Source: Anaerostipes caccae L1-92 (GTDB lineage: Bacteria > Bacillota > Clostridia > Lachnospirales > Lachnospiraceae). Taken from it: DNA of 64,000 nucleotides. The position numbers and the translations under genes are program-made. The notes under the pieces were generated by a model. That model worked only from the letters and a program-made list of their open reading frames with translations, had not been told where the DNA came from and ran no database searches. The stretch spans positions 2,545,501-2,609,500 of the forward strand of contig NZ_AP023027.1 of assembly GCF_014467075.1 (NCBI RefSeq), read 5' to 3'. Every line of letters starts with the position of its first letter. Position 1 is the stretch's first letter. Positions 17,573 to 26,877 of the stretch are shown here, piece after piece.

Positions 17573-19226
17573 AAAAAATAACTGCAATTTTTGTTCCCCT
17601 GCCCACTTCACTTTCCACTTCGATCTTTGCGCCGTGGTATTTAGCTCCGTGTTTTACGATAGAAAGCCCCAGGCCTGTGCCTTCCCGCTCACTGGAATGG
17701 CTTTTGTCTCCCCGGTAAAACCGCTCAAAAATACGGTCCGCATCTTCCGGCGGAATGCCGATACCGTCATCTTCTACAATCACGGCAGCCCGCCCTTCCA
17801 TGACAGCGGCGGTTACAAACACATGACCTCCCCTGTCATTGTACTTAACTGCATTTTCCATGAGATTATACAGCATTTCGTATAAGATCTGGCGTACCCC
17901 TGAGACTTTACACGGTGAGCCGAGAACCTGAATGTCAATTCCTTCCTCTGCCGCTTTCATAGAAAGAGAGTTTTTGATCTCCAAAGCCAGCTGATACAGA
18001 TCAACCTCTTCTTTTTCCTGTATAATCTGATTTTCATCCAGTCTGGACAGTTTGATGATACCCTCTATCATGGAAATGAGCCTTCTGGCCTCTGTGTAAA
18101 TCTTTTCCGAGAACCGGCCTACATCCTCCTGCTTTACGAGTCCGTCTTTCATAAGCTCCGCATATCCCGAAATCGTCGTCAGCGGAGTCTTCAGCTCATG
18201 AGATACATTGGCAGAAAATTCTTTTCTCAGTTCTTCTCTTTCTTCTTTTTCTGTCACATCAATCATCATCAGCACCGCTCCTTTCACTGCGCCTGATACC
18301 GTCACCGGATTGGCCATCAGCAGGTACTTGCGCTCGCGAAATTCCATCACTTCCTCAAAAGCCTCACCATTCAAAGCTGCCTCCACCGCCCTGCGGAATT
18401 CATGGCTGCGGTTAATGGACAATACATTCTGGTTGCTGCACTGATCTTCCCTGATGTCAAGAATCCGAAGAGCACTCGTATTGTAAGAAAGCACCACAGA
18501 TTTATCATTGAGGATCAGAAAGCCTTCGCTCATATTTTCTGTAATCGTCGTAAACTCGATCTGCTTTTCCTTGATCTCTCTGATCTTTTCTTTGATCGCT
18601 TCATTCTGCCGGTGAATCCTCACCAGCAGAGGTGACAGCTCGTCATAGGTATTTTCATCTTCCGGATGCTCCAGGTTGATCCGGTTGATCGGCTCAATAA
18701 TCCTTCCGGTGAGGAGTCTTGAAAGGGCCAGCGCCAAAACAAAAACCACTGCCATCATTAAAATCAGAACAGGCAGTACGCCCTCCACCTGATTAAAAAT
18801 AGTCTGAGTCTCCCGGCTGAGCCGTAAGACACTGCCGTCCGAAAGCTTTACAGCATAGTAATACGTTTGTTTTTTGAGGGTCTTAGAAATCCTTGTACTC
18901 TCGCCGGCCCCATTTTTTGCCGCTTCTTTGAACTCTTTTCTATTTCTGTGATTGCTCATGGACTTTTCTTTTCCCGTACTGTCATACAGGACTTTCCCGT
19001 CCGCAGCGATCAGCGTGATCCTGCTGATCGTGATATCTTTGTATGCATCCAGACTCTGGTTCTCATGCTGGTTCAGGGACTCCGCCATATATCCGGCCTC
19101 GTTCTGAATTCCCTCTTTTACCTGGGACATATATCTTCCGTAAGCGACCGCAGATAAAAATACCGTAGTGCACACCACCGTGATCAGGGCAATGTAGCTC
19201 ATATTCAGAAATATCTTACGCTTCAT
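17571..19226 (-). CDS. phoR: Phosphate-regulon sensor histidine kinase PhoR
   Basis: Membrane histidine kinase of 551 residues. Transmembrane helices at about 10-28 and 152-172 enclose an extracytoplasmic sensor; HAMP-like and PAS segments follow (ITENMSEGFLILND, about 225-330). The phosphoacceptor is His343 in VSHELKTPLTTISGYAEL. The ATPase domain has N (LYNLMENAVKYND), G1 (VEDDGIGIPP) and G2 (GTGLGLSIVK) boxes. The start overlaps the phoP stop (ATGA). The pst-phoU context supports PhoR rather than another kinase. Confidence 0.93.
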   Translation of the reverse strand: MKRKIFLNMSYIALITVVCTTVFLSAVAYGRYMSQVKEGIQNEAGYMAESLNQHENQSLDAYKDITISRITLIAADGKVLYDSTGKEKSMSNHRNRKEFKEAAKNGAGESTRISKTLKKQTYYYAVKLSDGSVLRLSRETQTIFNQVEGVLPVLILMMAVVFVLALALSRLLTGRIIEPINRINLEHPEDENTYDELSPLLVRIHRQNEAIKEKIREIKEKQIEFTTITENMSEGFLILNDKSVVLSYNTSALRILDIREDQCSNQNVLSINRSHEFRRAVEAALNGEAFEEVMEFRERKYLLMANPVTVSGAVKGAVLMMIDVTEKEEREELRKEFSANVSHELKTPLTTISGYAELMKDGLVKQEDVGRFSEKIYTEARRLISMIEGIIKLSRLDENQIIQEKEEVDLYQLALEIKNSLSMKAAEEGIDIQVLGSPCKVSGVRQILYEMLYNLMENAVKYNDRGGHVFVTAAVMEGRAAVIVEDDGIGIPPEDADRIFERFYRGDKSHSSEREGTGLGLSIVKHGAKYHGAKIEVESEVGRGTKIAVIF

Positions 19227-19900
19227 TCATTTCCTCCAATGCGGTAACCGATCCCTCTCACAGTCTCGATCATAGATCCGCATTCTCCCAGCTTCTGGCG
19301 CAGGGTACGGATATGGACATCCACCGTCCGGGTCTCGCCATCAAAATCATAACCCCAAATATTTGTGAGAAGCTGGTCTCTGGTGAGCACATTGCCTTTG
19401 CTCTCCATCAGCATACAGAGCAGGCGGAACTCTTTGTAGGTCAGCTCCACCTTTTCACCGTCTGCCAGCACCTTATGCTTTCCCACATGGATATAGAGAT
19501 TTCCTGCCGAAAGTTCTTCCGTCGGCTCCTCTTTTTTTACCCGCCTTAAAACCGCTTTGATCCGGGATACCAGTTCCATCATGCCGAAAGGTTTTGTAAT
19601 ATAATCGTCCGCTCCGCTGTCTAAGCCCAGCACCTTGTCATACTCGGCGCCCTTCGCCGTCATCATGATCACCGGGATATGCTTTGTCTCAGGATTGCTC
19701 CTGATCTTCCTTAAAATACTAATGCCGTCTTCCCCAGGAAGCATAATGTCCAGAAGCACCAGTTCAGGAATCTTTCCAGCCGAAAGATCTTTAAAAAAGC
19801 TGATGCCGCTTTCATATCCCCCCGCATCAAATCCTGTACTCTGAAGAGTATAAATGACAAGTTCCCGTATGTTCGCATCGTCCTCGACAATATAAATCAC
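19223..19900 (-). CDS. phoP: Phosphate-regulon response regulator PhoP/PhoB (OmpR family)
   Basis: 225 residues. Receiver domain with the acidic pocket EDD at 6-8, phosphoacceptor Asp51 in LVLLDIMLPGEDG and a conserved Lys in DDYITKPF. The C-terminal OmpR-type winged helix begins near residue 128 (YKEFRLLCMLMESKGNVLTRDQLLTNIWG ... RTVDVHIRTLRQKLG). The start is a GTG at 19898-19900 with AGGAGG; it overlaps the phoU stop by 4 nt. Expected to bind the Pho-box-like repeats before pstS. Confidence 0.95.
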   Translation of the reverse strand: MIYIVEDDANIRELVIYTLQSTGFDAGGYESGISFFKDLSAGKIPELVLLDIMLPGEDGISILRKIRSNPETKHIPVIMMTAKGAEYDKVLGLDSGADDYITKPFGMMELVSRIKAVLRRVKKEEPTEELSAGNLYIHVGKHKVLADGEKVELTYKEFRLLCMLMESKGNVLTRDQLLTNIWGYDFDGETRTVDVHIRTLRQKLGECGSMIETVRGIGYRIGGNE

Positions 19901-20550
19901 AGACTTCCTCCTTTATATTCCCCGGTCATAGAGAATTCTACCCATTCGGCGATATTGCTGGCGTGATCGCCGATCCGCTCAAAATACTTGGCAATCATGA
20001 CAATCGCTACACAGGCCTCTCCTTTTTCCGGGTCCTCATGAATCAAAGAGATCACTTCTTTTTTCACCTTTGAGAACAGAGCGTCCACCTCGTCGTCTGC
20101 TTTGATCACCTCATTGGCCGCATCCAGATCTTTTTTTACAAAAGAATCCACAGCTTTTGTGACCATGGCGAGCGTTCTTGCAGCCATCATCAGAACATGG
20201 GTGTGATGATTCATCACAGTCACCACATCACTCTTTTTTACAATGCCCGCGATATCCACAGCCTGATCCCCGATCCGTTCCATATCAGAAACCATTTTAA
20301 GCGCTGCTGAAATCACCCTCAAATCCCCGGCCACCGGCTGCTGCTGGAGCAGAAGCTTCATACATCGTCTCTCTATGTCCCGCTCTTTCTGATTGATCTC
20401 TTCTTCTAGATCATTGATCCTTGAAATCATCTCTTTGCTCTTTGTATCTACCAGTTTCCCTGCCAGATGAATCATATCCTCACAGAGGGCACCCATCTCG
20501 ATCATTTCAATATTCAGCTGTTCAAGCTGTCTGTCAAACCGATTTCTCAT
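19897..20550 (-). CDS. phoU: Phosphate-transport accessory regulator PhoU
   Basis: 217 residues from the ATG at 20548-20550 (MRNRFDRQLEQLNIEM). Two repeats of a three-helix bundle carry the PhoU metal-site motifs: ISAALKMVSDMERIGDQAVDIA and IAKYFERIGDHASNIAEW. An in-frame earlier start inside pstB lacks family support. PhoU couples PstSCAB to PhoR to hold the regulon off when phosphate is ample. It starts right after the pstB stop and overlaps phoP. Confidence 0.97.
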   Translation of the reverse strand: MRNRFDRQLEQLNIEMIEMGALCEDMIHLAGKLVDTKSKEMISRINDLEEEINQKERDIERRCMKLLLQQQPVAGDLRVISAALKMVSDMERIGDQAVDIAGIVKKSDVVTVMNHHTHVLMMAARTLAMVTKAVDSFVKKDLDAANEVIKADDEVDALFSKVKKEVISLIHEDPEKGEACVAIVMIAKYFERIGDHASNIAEWVEFSMTGEYKGGSL

Positions 20551-20551
20551 A

Positions 20552-21304
20552 TCAACCAAACCTTCCTGTAATATAGTCTTCTGTTCTTTGATCTTTCGGC
20601 ATGGAAAACAGTTGATCGGACTTTCCATACTCTACGACTTCCCCTAAGAGGAAAAATGCGGTCTTATCGGAAATACGGACGGCCTGCTGCATATTATGGG
20701 TTACCATAATGATAGTATACTTGGATTTCAGTTCTGCCGCAAGGTCCTCGATCTTTGAGGTAGAAATCGGGTCCAGGGCAGACGTCGGCTCATCCATCAG
20801 GAGCACCTCCGGCTCCACTGCCAGAGCCCTGGCGATACAGAGTCTCTGCTGCTGGCCTCCCGAAAGGCCCATGGCACTTTTTTTCAGTCGGTCCTTCAGT
20901 TCATCCCAGATTGCCGCGTTTCTCAGAGATTTCTCCACGATCTCATCCAGCTGCGCTTTGTTCCTGACTCCATGTGTCCTCGGTCCGTAGGCTACATTAT
21001 CATAGACACTCATAGGAAACGGATTCGGTTTCTGAAATACCATACCCACCCGTTTCCTGAGCAGATTAATGTCCATATCTCCGTAAATATCTTCTCCGTC
21101 CAGAGTGACTTTTCCCGTAATCTTACATCCTTCCACCAAATCATTCATACGGTTTAATGACTTTAAAAGTGTAGATTTTCCACAGCCGGACGGACCGATA
21201 AATGCCGTGATCTCATTCGGGGAAATATCAAGATTGATCGCTTTGAGCGCTTTAAAATCCCCGTAATATAAATCCAGATTCTGTACTTTGATTTTAGATT
21301 CCAT
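20552..21304 (-). CDS. pstB: Phosphate ABC transporter ATP-binding protein
   Basis: 250 residues. Walker [10 protein letters not shown], signature LSGGQQQR, Walker [14 protein letters not shown] and the H-loop VTHNMQQA are all present. [22 protein letters not shown] is diagnostic of PstB. It is 3 nt after pstA. Confidence 0.98.
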   Translation of the reverse strand: MESKIKVQNLDLYYGDFKALKAINLDISPNEITAFIGPSGCGKSTLLKSLNRMNDLVEGCKITGKVTLDGEDIYGDMDINLLRKRVGMVFQKPNPFPMSVYDNVAYGPRTHGVRNKAQLDEIVEKSLRNAAIWDELKDRLKKSAMGLSGGQQQRLCIARALAVEPEVLLMDEPTSALDPISTSKIEDLAAELKSKYTIIMVTHNMQQAVRISDKTAFFLLGEVVEYGKSDQLFSMPKDQRTEDYITGRFG

Positions 21305-21307
21305 GTT

Positions 21308-22207
21308 CTATCCTTTCGTTATCCGCTTGGCAATAAATGTCGACACCGCGTTAATGACGATCACTACGATCAGCAGAACCACCGCTGTGGCGTAAGACTG
21401 ATTGATGTGCAAACCCTCGCTGGAGAGTGCATACATATGGACTGATAATGTTCTCCCGGAACCCATCACATTGGATGGTATCTCTGCCACTGTTCCGGCT
21501 GTATACATCAGCGCCGCCGTCTCTCCTACGATTCTTCCCACTGCCAATATGACTCCGGACAAAATGCCGGGCACCGCAGACGGAAGCACGATCTGAAAGA
21601 CCGTCCTAAGTTTTCCCGCTCCAAGCCCGAAGCTTCCTTCCCTGAAAGAATCCGGGACAGATTTTAATGCCTCCTCGCTGGTTCTCATCACAGCCGGCAG
21701 AATCATAATCGCCAGTGTTGCGGCTCCCGATAAAATGGACAGTCCCCATTTTAATGTGGTCACAAAGAACAGCATACCAAACAGTCCATATACAATCGAC
21801 GGAATTCCTGAAAGAGTTTCGGCAGTAATCCTGACGATCCCCACAAGCCGGTTTCCCTTCTTGGCATATTCCACAAGATAAATCGCAGAAAAGATTCCCA
21901 GCGGCACTGCAAATAAGAGCGCCAGTGCTGTCATGCTGACCGTGTTGACCATGGCCGGAAAAAGTGATACATTCGTCGATGTGTATTTTAAAGAAAACAG
22001 ATCTTTTGTAAGATACGGAACCCCATGCACCAAAATATATCCGATCAGATAGATCAAAATTCCCGCCGTAAAGACCGTGGATATCAGCACCAGCAGATAC
22101 AGAAGCAGAGAGAGCGGAGTTCTTTTGTAAGAAGAAAATCTCTGTTTCCTTGTGACCTTATTCACCTGTTTTATACCGTTTAATGGCTTTGCTGTCATCG
22201 CCTCCAT
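21308..22207 (-). CDS. pstA: Phosphate ABC transporter permease
   Basis: 299 residues with about six membrane helices. The binding-protein-dependent permease loop is visible as VPDSFREGSFGLGAGKLRTVFQIVLPSAVPGILSG. The start overlaps the pstC stop by one base (TGATG). Confidence 0.97.
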   Translation of the reverse strand: MEAMTAKPLNGIKQVNKVTRKQRFSSYKRTPLSLLLYLLVLISTVFTAGILIYLIGYILVHGVPYLTKDLFSLKYTSTNVSLFPAMVNTVSMTALALLFAVPLGIFSAIYLVEYAKKGNRLVGIVRITAETLSGIPSIVYGLFGMLFFVTTLKWGLSILSGAATLAIMILPAVMRTSEEALKSVPDSFREGSFGLGAGKLRTVFQIVLPSAVPGILSGVILAVGRIVGETAALMYTAGTVAEIPSNVMGSGRTLSVHMYALSSEGLHINQSYATAVVLLIVVIVINAVSTFIAKRITKG

Positions 22208-23058
22208 CAGAATTCCTCCTTATGTTTTAATGCAGAAAAAGAAAGGTTAATCAGCAGGATAAAGACAAACAGCACCACAGCCGTGGCGATCAGCGCTTCT
22301 CTGTGCAGATCCGTGGCATATCCCATTTCCAATACGATATTCGCCGTCAGTGTCCTGACTCCCTTAGCAAGTTCCATCGGCATCCTGGCCTGGTTTCCCG
22401 CGACCATGACAACCGCCATAGTCTCTCCTATGGCTCTTCCGATCCCTAACACCACACCTGCCAAAATACCGGATTTCGCCGCAGGCAGTACTGTAAAAAA
22501 CACACTTCTCTCGTGGCTCGCCCCCAGGGCCAGTGAACCTTCGTAATAGCTGTCCGGCACTGCACGGATGGCACTCTCAGAAACACCGATAATCGTCGGC
22601 AGAATCATGATCCCTAAAAGCAGTGACGCCGTAAGAATACTGTTTCCGTTGCCGCCAAAAATATTTCTGACCATCGGCACCAAAACGACCATGCCGAAGA
22701 AGCCATAAACCACAGATGGAATTCCTGCCAAAAGATCCACTGCCGGCTTCAGTATTTTATAAAGCTTCCCGCTGCAGAACTTTGCCATGAAGACCGCCGT
22801 AAAGATTCCGACAGGGACACCCACGATGATGGCTCCTGCTGTGATATAAAGGCTTCCCATGATCATTGGGAAGATGCCAAAGAATCCATTCTTTGGCATC
22901 CATCGCTCTCCGGCCAGAAATTTTACCGGTCCGATCTCCCCAATAGCGGGTAAGCCGTTCATGAACAGGAATGCACATATCAGTATGACTGCCAGTATGG
23001 AAGTACAGGCTGCGGTCAGGAATACGCCTTTCATGATCTTTTCTTTGTACTGTTTCAT
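22207..23058 (-). CDS. pstC: Phosphate ABC transporter permease
   Basis: 283 residues with about six membrane helices; conserved parts are AGIPSVVYGFFGM and the EAA-type loop AVPDSYYEGSLALGASHERSVFFTVLPAAKSGILAGV. It lies 40 nt after pstS and overlaps pstA by one base. Confidence 0.97.
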   Translation of the reverse strand: MKQYKEKIMKGVFLTAACTSILAVILICAFLFMNGLPAIGEIGPVKFLAGERWMPKNGFFGIFPMIMGSLYITAGAIIVGVPVGIFTAVFMAKFCSGKLYKILKPAVDLLAGIPSVVYGFFGMVVLVPMVRNIFGGNGNSILTASLLLGIMILPTIIGVSESAIRAVPDSYYEGSLALGASHERSVFFTVLPAAKSGILAGVVLGIGRAIGETMAVVMVAGNQARMPMELAKGVRTLTANIVLEMGYATDLHREALIATAVVLFVFILLINLSFSALKHKEEF

Positions 23059-23098
23059 CTTTATTTCCCCACTATCTCTCTATTTGCACTATATAGCT

Positions 23099-23989
23099 TT
23101 ATTTCACGTCGCCCCAGGAAATCACTTCACCTGTAAAAATACCTTTTATCTGGTCACTTTTAAGTTCAGATACCTCGTTTTTCTTGTTTACGATCACTGC
23201 GATTCCATCCTGTGCGATGACTGTAGGCTTCACGCCTTTTTTCACCTCGCTGTCTGCAAGTTCTCTGGATGCCATCCCGATGTCGCAGACTCCGTCCACT
23301 GTGGAAGTCACTCCTGTTGTAGAATCACTCTGCTGAACTTCGATCTTTACATCTTTGTTCAGTGCCGTATAGGCCTCTTTTAACTTTTCCATGACAGGGG
23401 TAACAGATGATGATCCTGCCACAACAATCTTGCCTTTTGCCCCGGCTGCTTTGTATGCGGAAGCCTTGTCATCGACCGTAATATATCCATTGTCTGCGAC
23501 CACTTCCTGGCCTTCTTTGCTCATTATGAATTTCATAAAATCTTTAGCCTGGTTACTCAGCTTCTTCTCATTTGTCACAATGTTGAACGGACGCACGATC
23601 TTATAAGTCTTGTTTTTTACATTTTCGGTACTCGGCTCTGCTCCGTCAATCTTCAGGGCTTTTACTGTATCATTTAAGGACCCTAAAGATATGTATCCGA
23701 TTGCTGCCTCATTCTCGGCGATTGTCGTCATCATAACGGAAGTAGAGTTGGTGATCATTGCCTCCGTTGTCGTGTTATCTATCTTATTTCCGTCACTGTC
23801 TTTTTCTTCGATCCCAAATAACTCAATAAACGCTCCTCTTGTGCCGGATCCGTCTTCTCTGGATACAACGGTGATATCTTCACCTGCTGCTTTTTTACCT
23901 TCGTCTTTGCCTCCGCAGCCTGCCAGTAAAGTTGTCGCTGCCACTGCTGTCAGAAGAACACTTAAAATTCTTTTCCTCATCTTTCTCAT
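23099..23989 (-). CDS. pstS: Phosphate-binding lipoprotein PstS
   Basis: Extracellular phosphate-binding lipoprotein. The ATG at 23987-23989 with AAAGGAG upstream gives 296 residues. The signal peptide ends in a lipobox, TTLLAGC, so the mature protein is lipid-anchored. Phosphate-site segments: SREDGSGTRGAFIELFG, ATIAENEAAIGYISLG (as TTIAENEAAIGYISLG) and AGSSSVTPVMEKLKEAY. The order of domains around the two PBP-like lobes is unusual in that the SREDGSGTR motif precedes the SSSVTPVM motif, as in some clostridial PstS. Confidence 0.93.
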   Translation of the reverse strand: MRKMRKRILSVLLTAVAATTLLAGCGGKDEGKKAAGEDITVVSREDGSGTRGAFIELFGIEEKDSDGNKIDNTTTEAMITNSTSVMMTTIAENEAAIGYISLGSLNDTVKALKIDGAEPSTENVKNKTYKIVRPFNIVTNEKKLSNQAKDFMKFIMSKEGQEVVADNGYITVDDKASAYKAAGAKGKIVVAGSSSVTPVMEKLKEAYTALNKDVKIEVQQSDSTTGVTSTVDGVCDIGMASRELADSEVKKGVKPTVIAQDGIAVIVNKKNEVSELKSDQIKGIFTGEVISWGDVK

Positions 23990-24041
23990 AATAATCTCCT
24001 TTTGGCTTTTCATCGCTACAAGTCATATCTTACTTGTCCAA

Positions 24042-24081
24042 TGTAAAATTCAAAAGACAGGTTATGTTAAATCTGAGTAAA
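24042..24081 (-). promoter_or_regulatory. Pho-box-like repeats before pstS
   Basis: Read on the minus strand: TTTACT (24081-24076), TTAACA (24070-24065) and TTTACA (24047-24042). The first two are 11 bp apart and the third about two turns further on, similar to the TT(A/T/C)ACA hexamers bound by PhoP in Bacillus. They sit 50-90 nt before the pstS start. Confidence 0.45.
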
Positions 24082-24127
24082 ACTTCACAGAAAACATATC
24101 GGTATTTTACTTTTATGAAAAAAAACA

Positions 24128-24168
24128 AAAAAGAACCTATGGATCAGCTCATAGATTCTTTTTTTTCC
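24128..24168. terminator. Bidirectional-looking terminator
   Basis: AAAGAACCTATG (24130-24141) pairs with CATAGATTCTTT (24150-24161), with an A run on the left and a T run on the right. It ends the minus-strand gene at 24183 and insulates the pst operon. Confidence 0.8.
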
Positions 24169-24182
24169 TTCTTATTCTCAGA

Positions 24183-25346
24183 TCAATACTGATACAGCCA
24201 ATAAGACCCATTTGTCTGTCTTCCTGATTTTGCGACCTTTATATAATAAGTGCCTTTGCTGCCCTTAAAACTGAACCGCTTGACCTTTTCTCCTGACAAA
24301 GTCAGAGATTTTACAGGCTTTTTTCTGCCCTTTTTATAGACAGTAAACCTGATCTTTCCAGAGTTCATATAAGTTTCTGCTTCCATTGATATCTTTTTCC
24401 GTTTCTTCGGAACTGAAATTCGGTACCATCTGGACGCTCTTTCTGTTACTGTATACAAATCATACTGTTCCCGAAATCTTTTTAACGTCTTTGCTTTTGT
24501 TTTCTTCGTCTTATACTTTGCCGGGATAAATGTCTTGATCACACAGAGTGAATATCCCTGTTTTATGTCTGCCTTTGCTGCAATCCGGTAGGTTCCCCTC
24601 TTCAGTCCATAGACAACTGTTCCTGTATCACTGGTAAAATAAGACTTCTGCTGCCGTCCTATATTCTTCCAGCGTCCGTCTTCTCTTCTCTGGACGTAAA
24701 ATACAACCGGAGTTTTCTGTTTCACGATCGGAGATGCTGTGATATCCGCTGTCCCCCGTTTTGCCATGGTAAAGGAGTGATACGTGTATTTTCCCTGTCC
24801 GCTCTGAATGTAGGAAACCTCATTGGATAGCTTACGCGGGTTATCTTTGATGACAAACGGTGCGATAAAAACCGTGGTAAAGTCTTTCGGCAGCCTCACA
24901 TAATAGGTTCCCGGTTCTGCTTTAAGTTTCACGGCCCCATCCGGTATCCGCTGTCCCACAGGCTGCTTCTGACCATCCAGGAGAGACGGCATCTGTGCGT
25001 TGTCTTCTTCCTGAAAAGATACAAGGATCAGACTTCCCGCTTCCTTCACCCTGAGTTCGACCAGTCTGTCACTGTGGTCTCTTAAATAGGACTGGGTAAA
25101 AGTATACATGCCGTCTCCGTACATCATATACATGGAAGCCTCATCCATACTGGCGAACCGGCCCGCTTCCATATTTTCTTCATTCATTCCGGACGCTTTA
25201 GCACTTCTTTTTATTTTTACGTCCGCTGAGATATTTCCCGCACTCTCAGGCTCATTGGCAGAAACAGATACCGGAAATCCGATGAGTTCTGCACACAGAA
25301 CAACAGCTACAATGATACTTGTAAAACAGATACCGTATCTTTTCAT
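24183..25346 (-). CDS. Exported protein of unknown function
   Basis: 387 residues that I cannot assign. It has an N-terminal signal peptide (MKRYGICFTSIIVAVVLCAEL, probable cleavage near VSANE). The rest looks like beta-rich modules: around 200-280 and 300-387 there are strand-forming stretches ending in RFTVYKKGRKKPVKSLTLSG and GTYYIKVAKSGRQTNGSYWLYQY, reminiscent of bacterial pre-peptidase C-terminal or Ig-like surface modules. No protease, lipobox or sortase motif is visible. It is very basic in the C-terminal half. ATG with GGAGGG; an extended -10 (TGATATAAT) lies about 75 nt upstream. A cell-surface adhesive or wall-binding role is a guess. Confidence 0.8.
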   Translation of the reverse strand: MKRYGICFTSIIVAVVLCAELIGFPVSVSANEPESAGNISADVKIKRSAKASGMNEENMEAGRFASMDEASMYMMYGDGMYTFTQSYLRDHSDRLVELRVKEAGSLILVSFQEEDNAQMPSLLDGQKQPVGQRIPDGAVKLKAEPGTYYVRLPKDFTTVFIAPFVIKDNPRKLSNEVSYIQSGQGKYTYHSFTMAKRGTADITASPIVKQKTPVVFYVQRREDGRWKNIGRQQKSYFTSDTGTVVYGLKRGTYRIAAKADIKQGYSLCVIKTFIPAKYKTKKTKAKTLKRFREQYDLYTVTERASRWYRISVPKKRKKISMEAETYMNSGKIRFTVYKKGRKKPVKSLTLSGEKVKRFSFKGSKGTYYIKVAKSGRQTNGSYWLYQY

Positions 25347-25466
25347 AAGACACCCCTCCTTCGTATCTGCCCTGTCAAAGCGGCTTTATATGATCAGTCA
25401 GAAATTTGTTTATAGTATCATTATATCATGCAGATATCTCAGAACTATGACATTAACATGAAGTTT

Positions 25467-26735
25467 TTAATCTTGTGACAGATCGTAAACATTCCCTTTA
25501 CAGATTGTGTAATAAATCTTGCCGAAAAGTTTCCAGCCTTTGAACGGTGAGTTTGAGGCCTTGGAATAAAACTTCTCTACAATATACTCCTCGTCCTCTT
25601 TAAACAGAACCAAATCTGCCGGTTTTCCCTCCTGTATTCTTCCCTGTTCCAGGTGATAAAGTTTTGCGGGATTGACCGTCATTTTTTCCAGGAGTTCCAT
25701 CAAAGTTAAATGTCCTTCCCTTACCAGTTTTGTAATACCAAGTCCCAGAGAAGTTTCCAGTCCGGTAATACCGCTCGGTGCCTTTTCAAGGCCTGCTGCC
25801 TTTTCTTCTTCAGAGTGAGGCGCATGGTCTGTGGCGATGATCTCTATGGTGCCTTCCTTCAGTCCCTCGATAATCCTCTCTCTGTCTTTTTTTGTCCTGA
25901 GCGGCGGATTCATCTTGGCCAGGGAGCCGTAAGTGAGAACATCCTCTTCTGTCAGCGTAAAATGATGGGGTGCAGCTTCCGCTGTCACATGAGCACCTTT
26001 CGCTTTGGCATCCTTTACAAGATCAACGGCTTTGGCAGAACTGATATGCTGGATATCCACAGATGCCCCGGTTTCCAGCGCCAGCCGGCAGTCTCTCTCT
26101 ACCATCACCGCCTCCGCTTCGTCAGAAGCCCCGCCGTACTCAAGCTGTTCGGCAACCTTTCCGGCATTGACTCCCGGGCGCTTAATATATTTCGGATCTT
26201 CCTCGTGAAGACTGACCGGAACATCAAGTTTTGCCGCAGTCTCCATAGCCCTGCGGACGATCTCTTCGTCCATGAGCGGAAGACCGTCATCTGTAAATCC
26301 CAATGCCCCATGGGCTTTCAGCACCTCCATGTTAACGAGTTCTTTCCCTTTAAATCCTTTGGATACCGCCGCAGTCTGGACAAGCCGGACCGGCAGTTTC
26401 TGTGCCCGTTTCAGAATATCATCCAGAATCTCCGTGCTGTCCACCACAGGCTTTGTATTTGCCATACAAACCACCGTGGTGACACCTCCGTGAAGGGCCG
26501 CCCGGCTCCCGGTCTGCATATCTTCTTTGTGTGTAAATCCAGGGTCTCTGAAATGCACATGGACATCGATCAGACCAGGAGCCACAACCATACCTTCTGC
26601 ATCTATGATCTGCTCAAAATCTGCTGTTTCTGTATCTCCTATACTTTTAATCTTTCCACCGGAAAGAACAAGATCAGTCACTTTATCAAATCCGGTTTCC
26701 GGGTCCATGACTCTTCCGTTTTTAATTAAAATCAT
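25467..26735 (-). CDS. pyrC: Dihydroorotase
   Basis: Cyclises carbamoyl aspartate to dihydroorotate. It has 422 residues, type I amidohydrolase. Metal-binding DVHVHFRDPG (HxH), a middle Asp/Lys region FTDDGLPL, His in VSLHEEDP, SSAKAVDL and the last ligand in IATDHAPHSEEEK are visible. ATG with AGGAGG. It stands apart from the other pyr genes. A weak candidate promoter is TTGCCC (26793-26788), 18 nt, TATGAT (26769-26764). Confidence 0.97.
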   Translation of the reverse strand: MILIKNGRVMDPETGFDKVTDLVLSGGKIKSIGDTETADFEQIIDAEGMVVAPGLIDVHVHFRDPGFTHKEDMQTGSRAALHGGVTTVVCMANTKPVVDSTEILDDILKRAQKLPVRLVQTAAVSKGFKGKELVNMEVLKAHGALGFTDDGLPLMDEEIVRRAMETAAKLDVPVSLHEEDPKYIKRPGVNAGKVAEQLEYGGASDEAEAVMVERDCRLALETGASVDIQHISSAKAVDLVKDAKAKGAHVTAEAAPHHFTLTEEDVLTYGSLAKMNPPLRTKKDRERIIEGLKEGTIEIIATDHAPHSEEEKAAGLEKAPSGITGLETSLGLGITKLVREGHLTLMELLEKMTVNPAKLYHLEQGRIQEGKPADLVLFKEDEEYIVEKFYSKASNSPFKGWKLFGKIYYTICKGNVYDLSQD

Positions 26736-26798
26736 ATAAATCTCCTCCTGCTGATTTTATTTTATCATAACATATGAGCCTGAATACGGGCAATAAAA

Positions 26799-26856
26799 CA
26801 AAGCACAGAGAAAAACTTCCTGCCGCCCGGCTAAAAAGGAATTCCTCTGTGCTTCG
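26799..26856 (-). terminator. Terminator-like hairpin after the 26878-27321 gene
   Basis: AAGCACAGAG (26801-26810) pairs with CTCTGTGCTT (26845-26854); CTTCC/GGAA pairing extends it inward. The T-rich stretch TTTTATTG follows on the minus strand. Confidence 0.6.
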
Positions 26857-26877
26857 TATAAATCTTTGATGTTGTAT

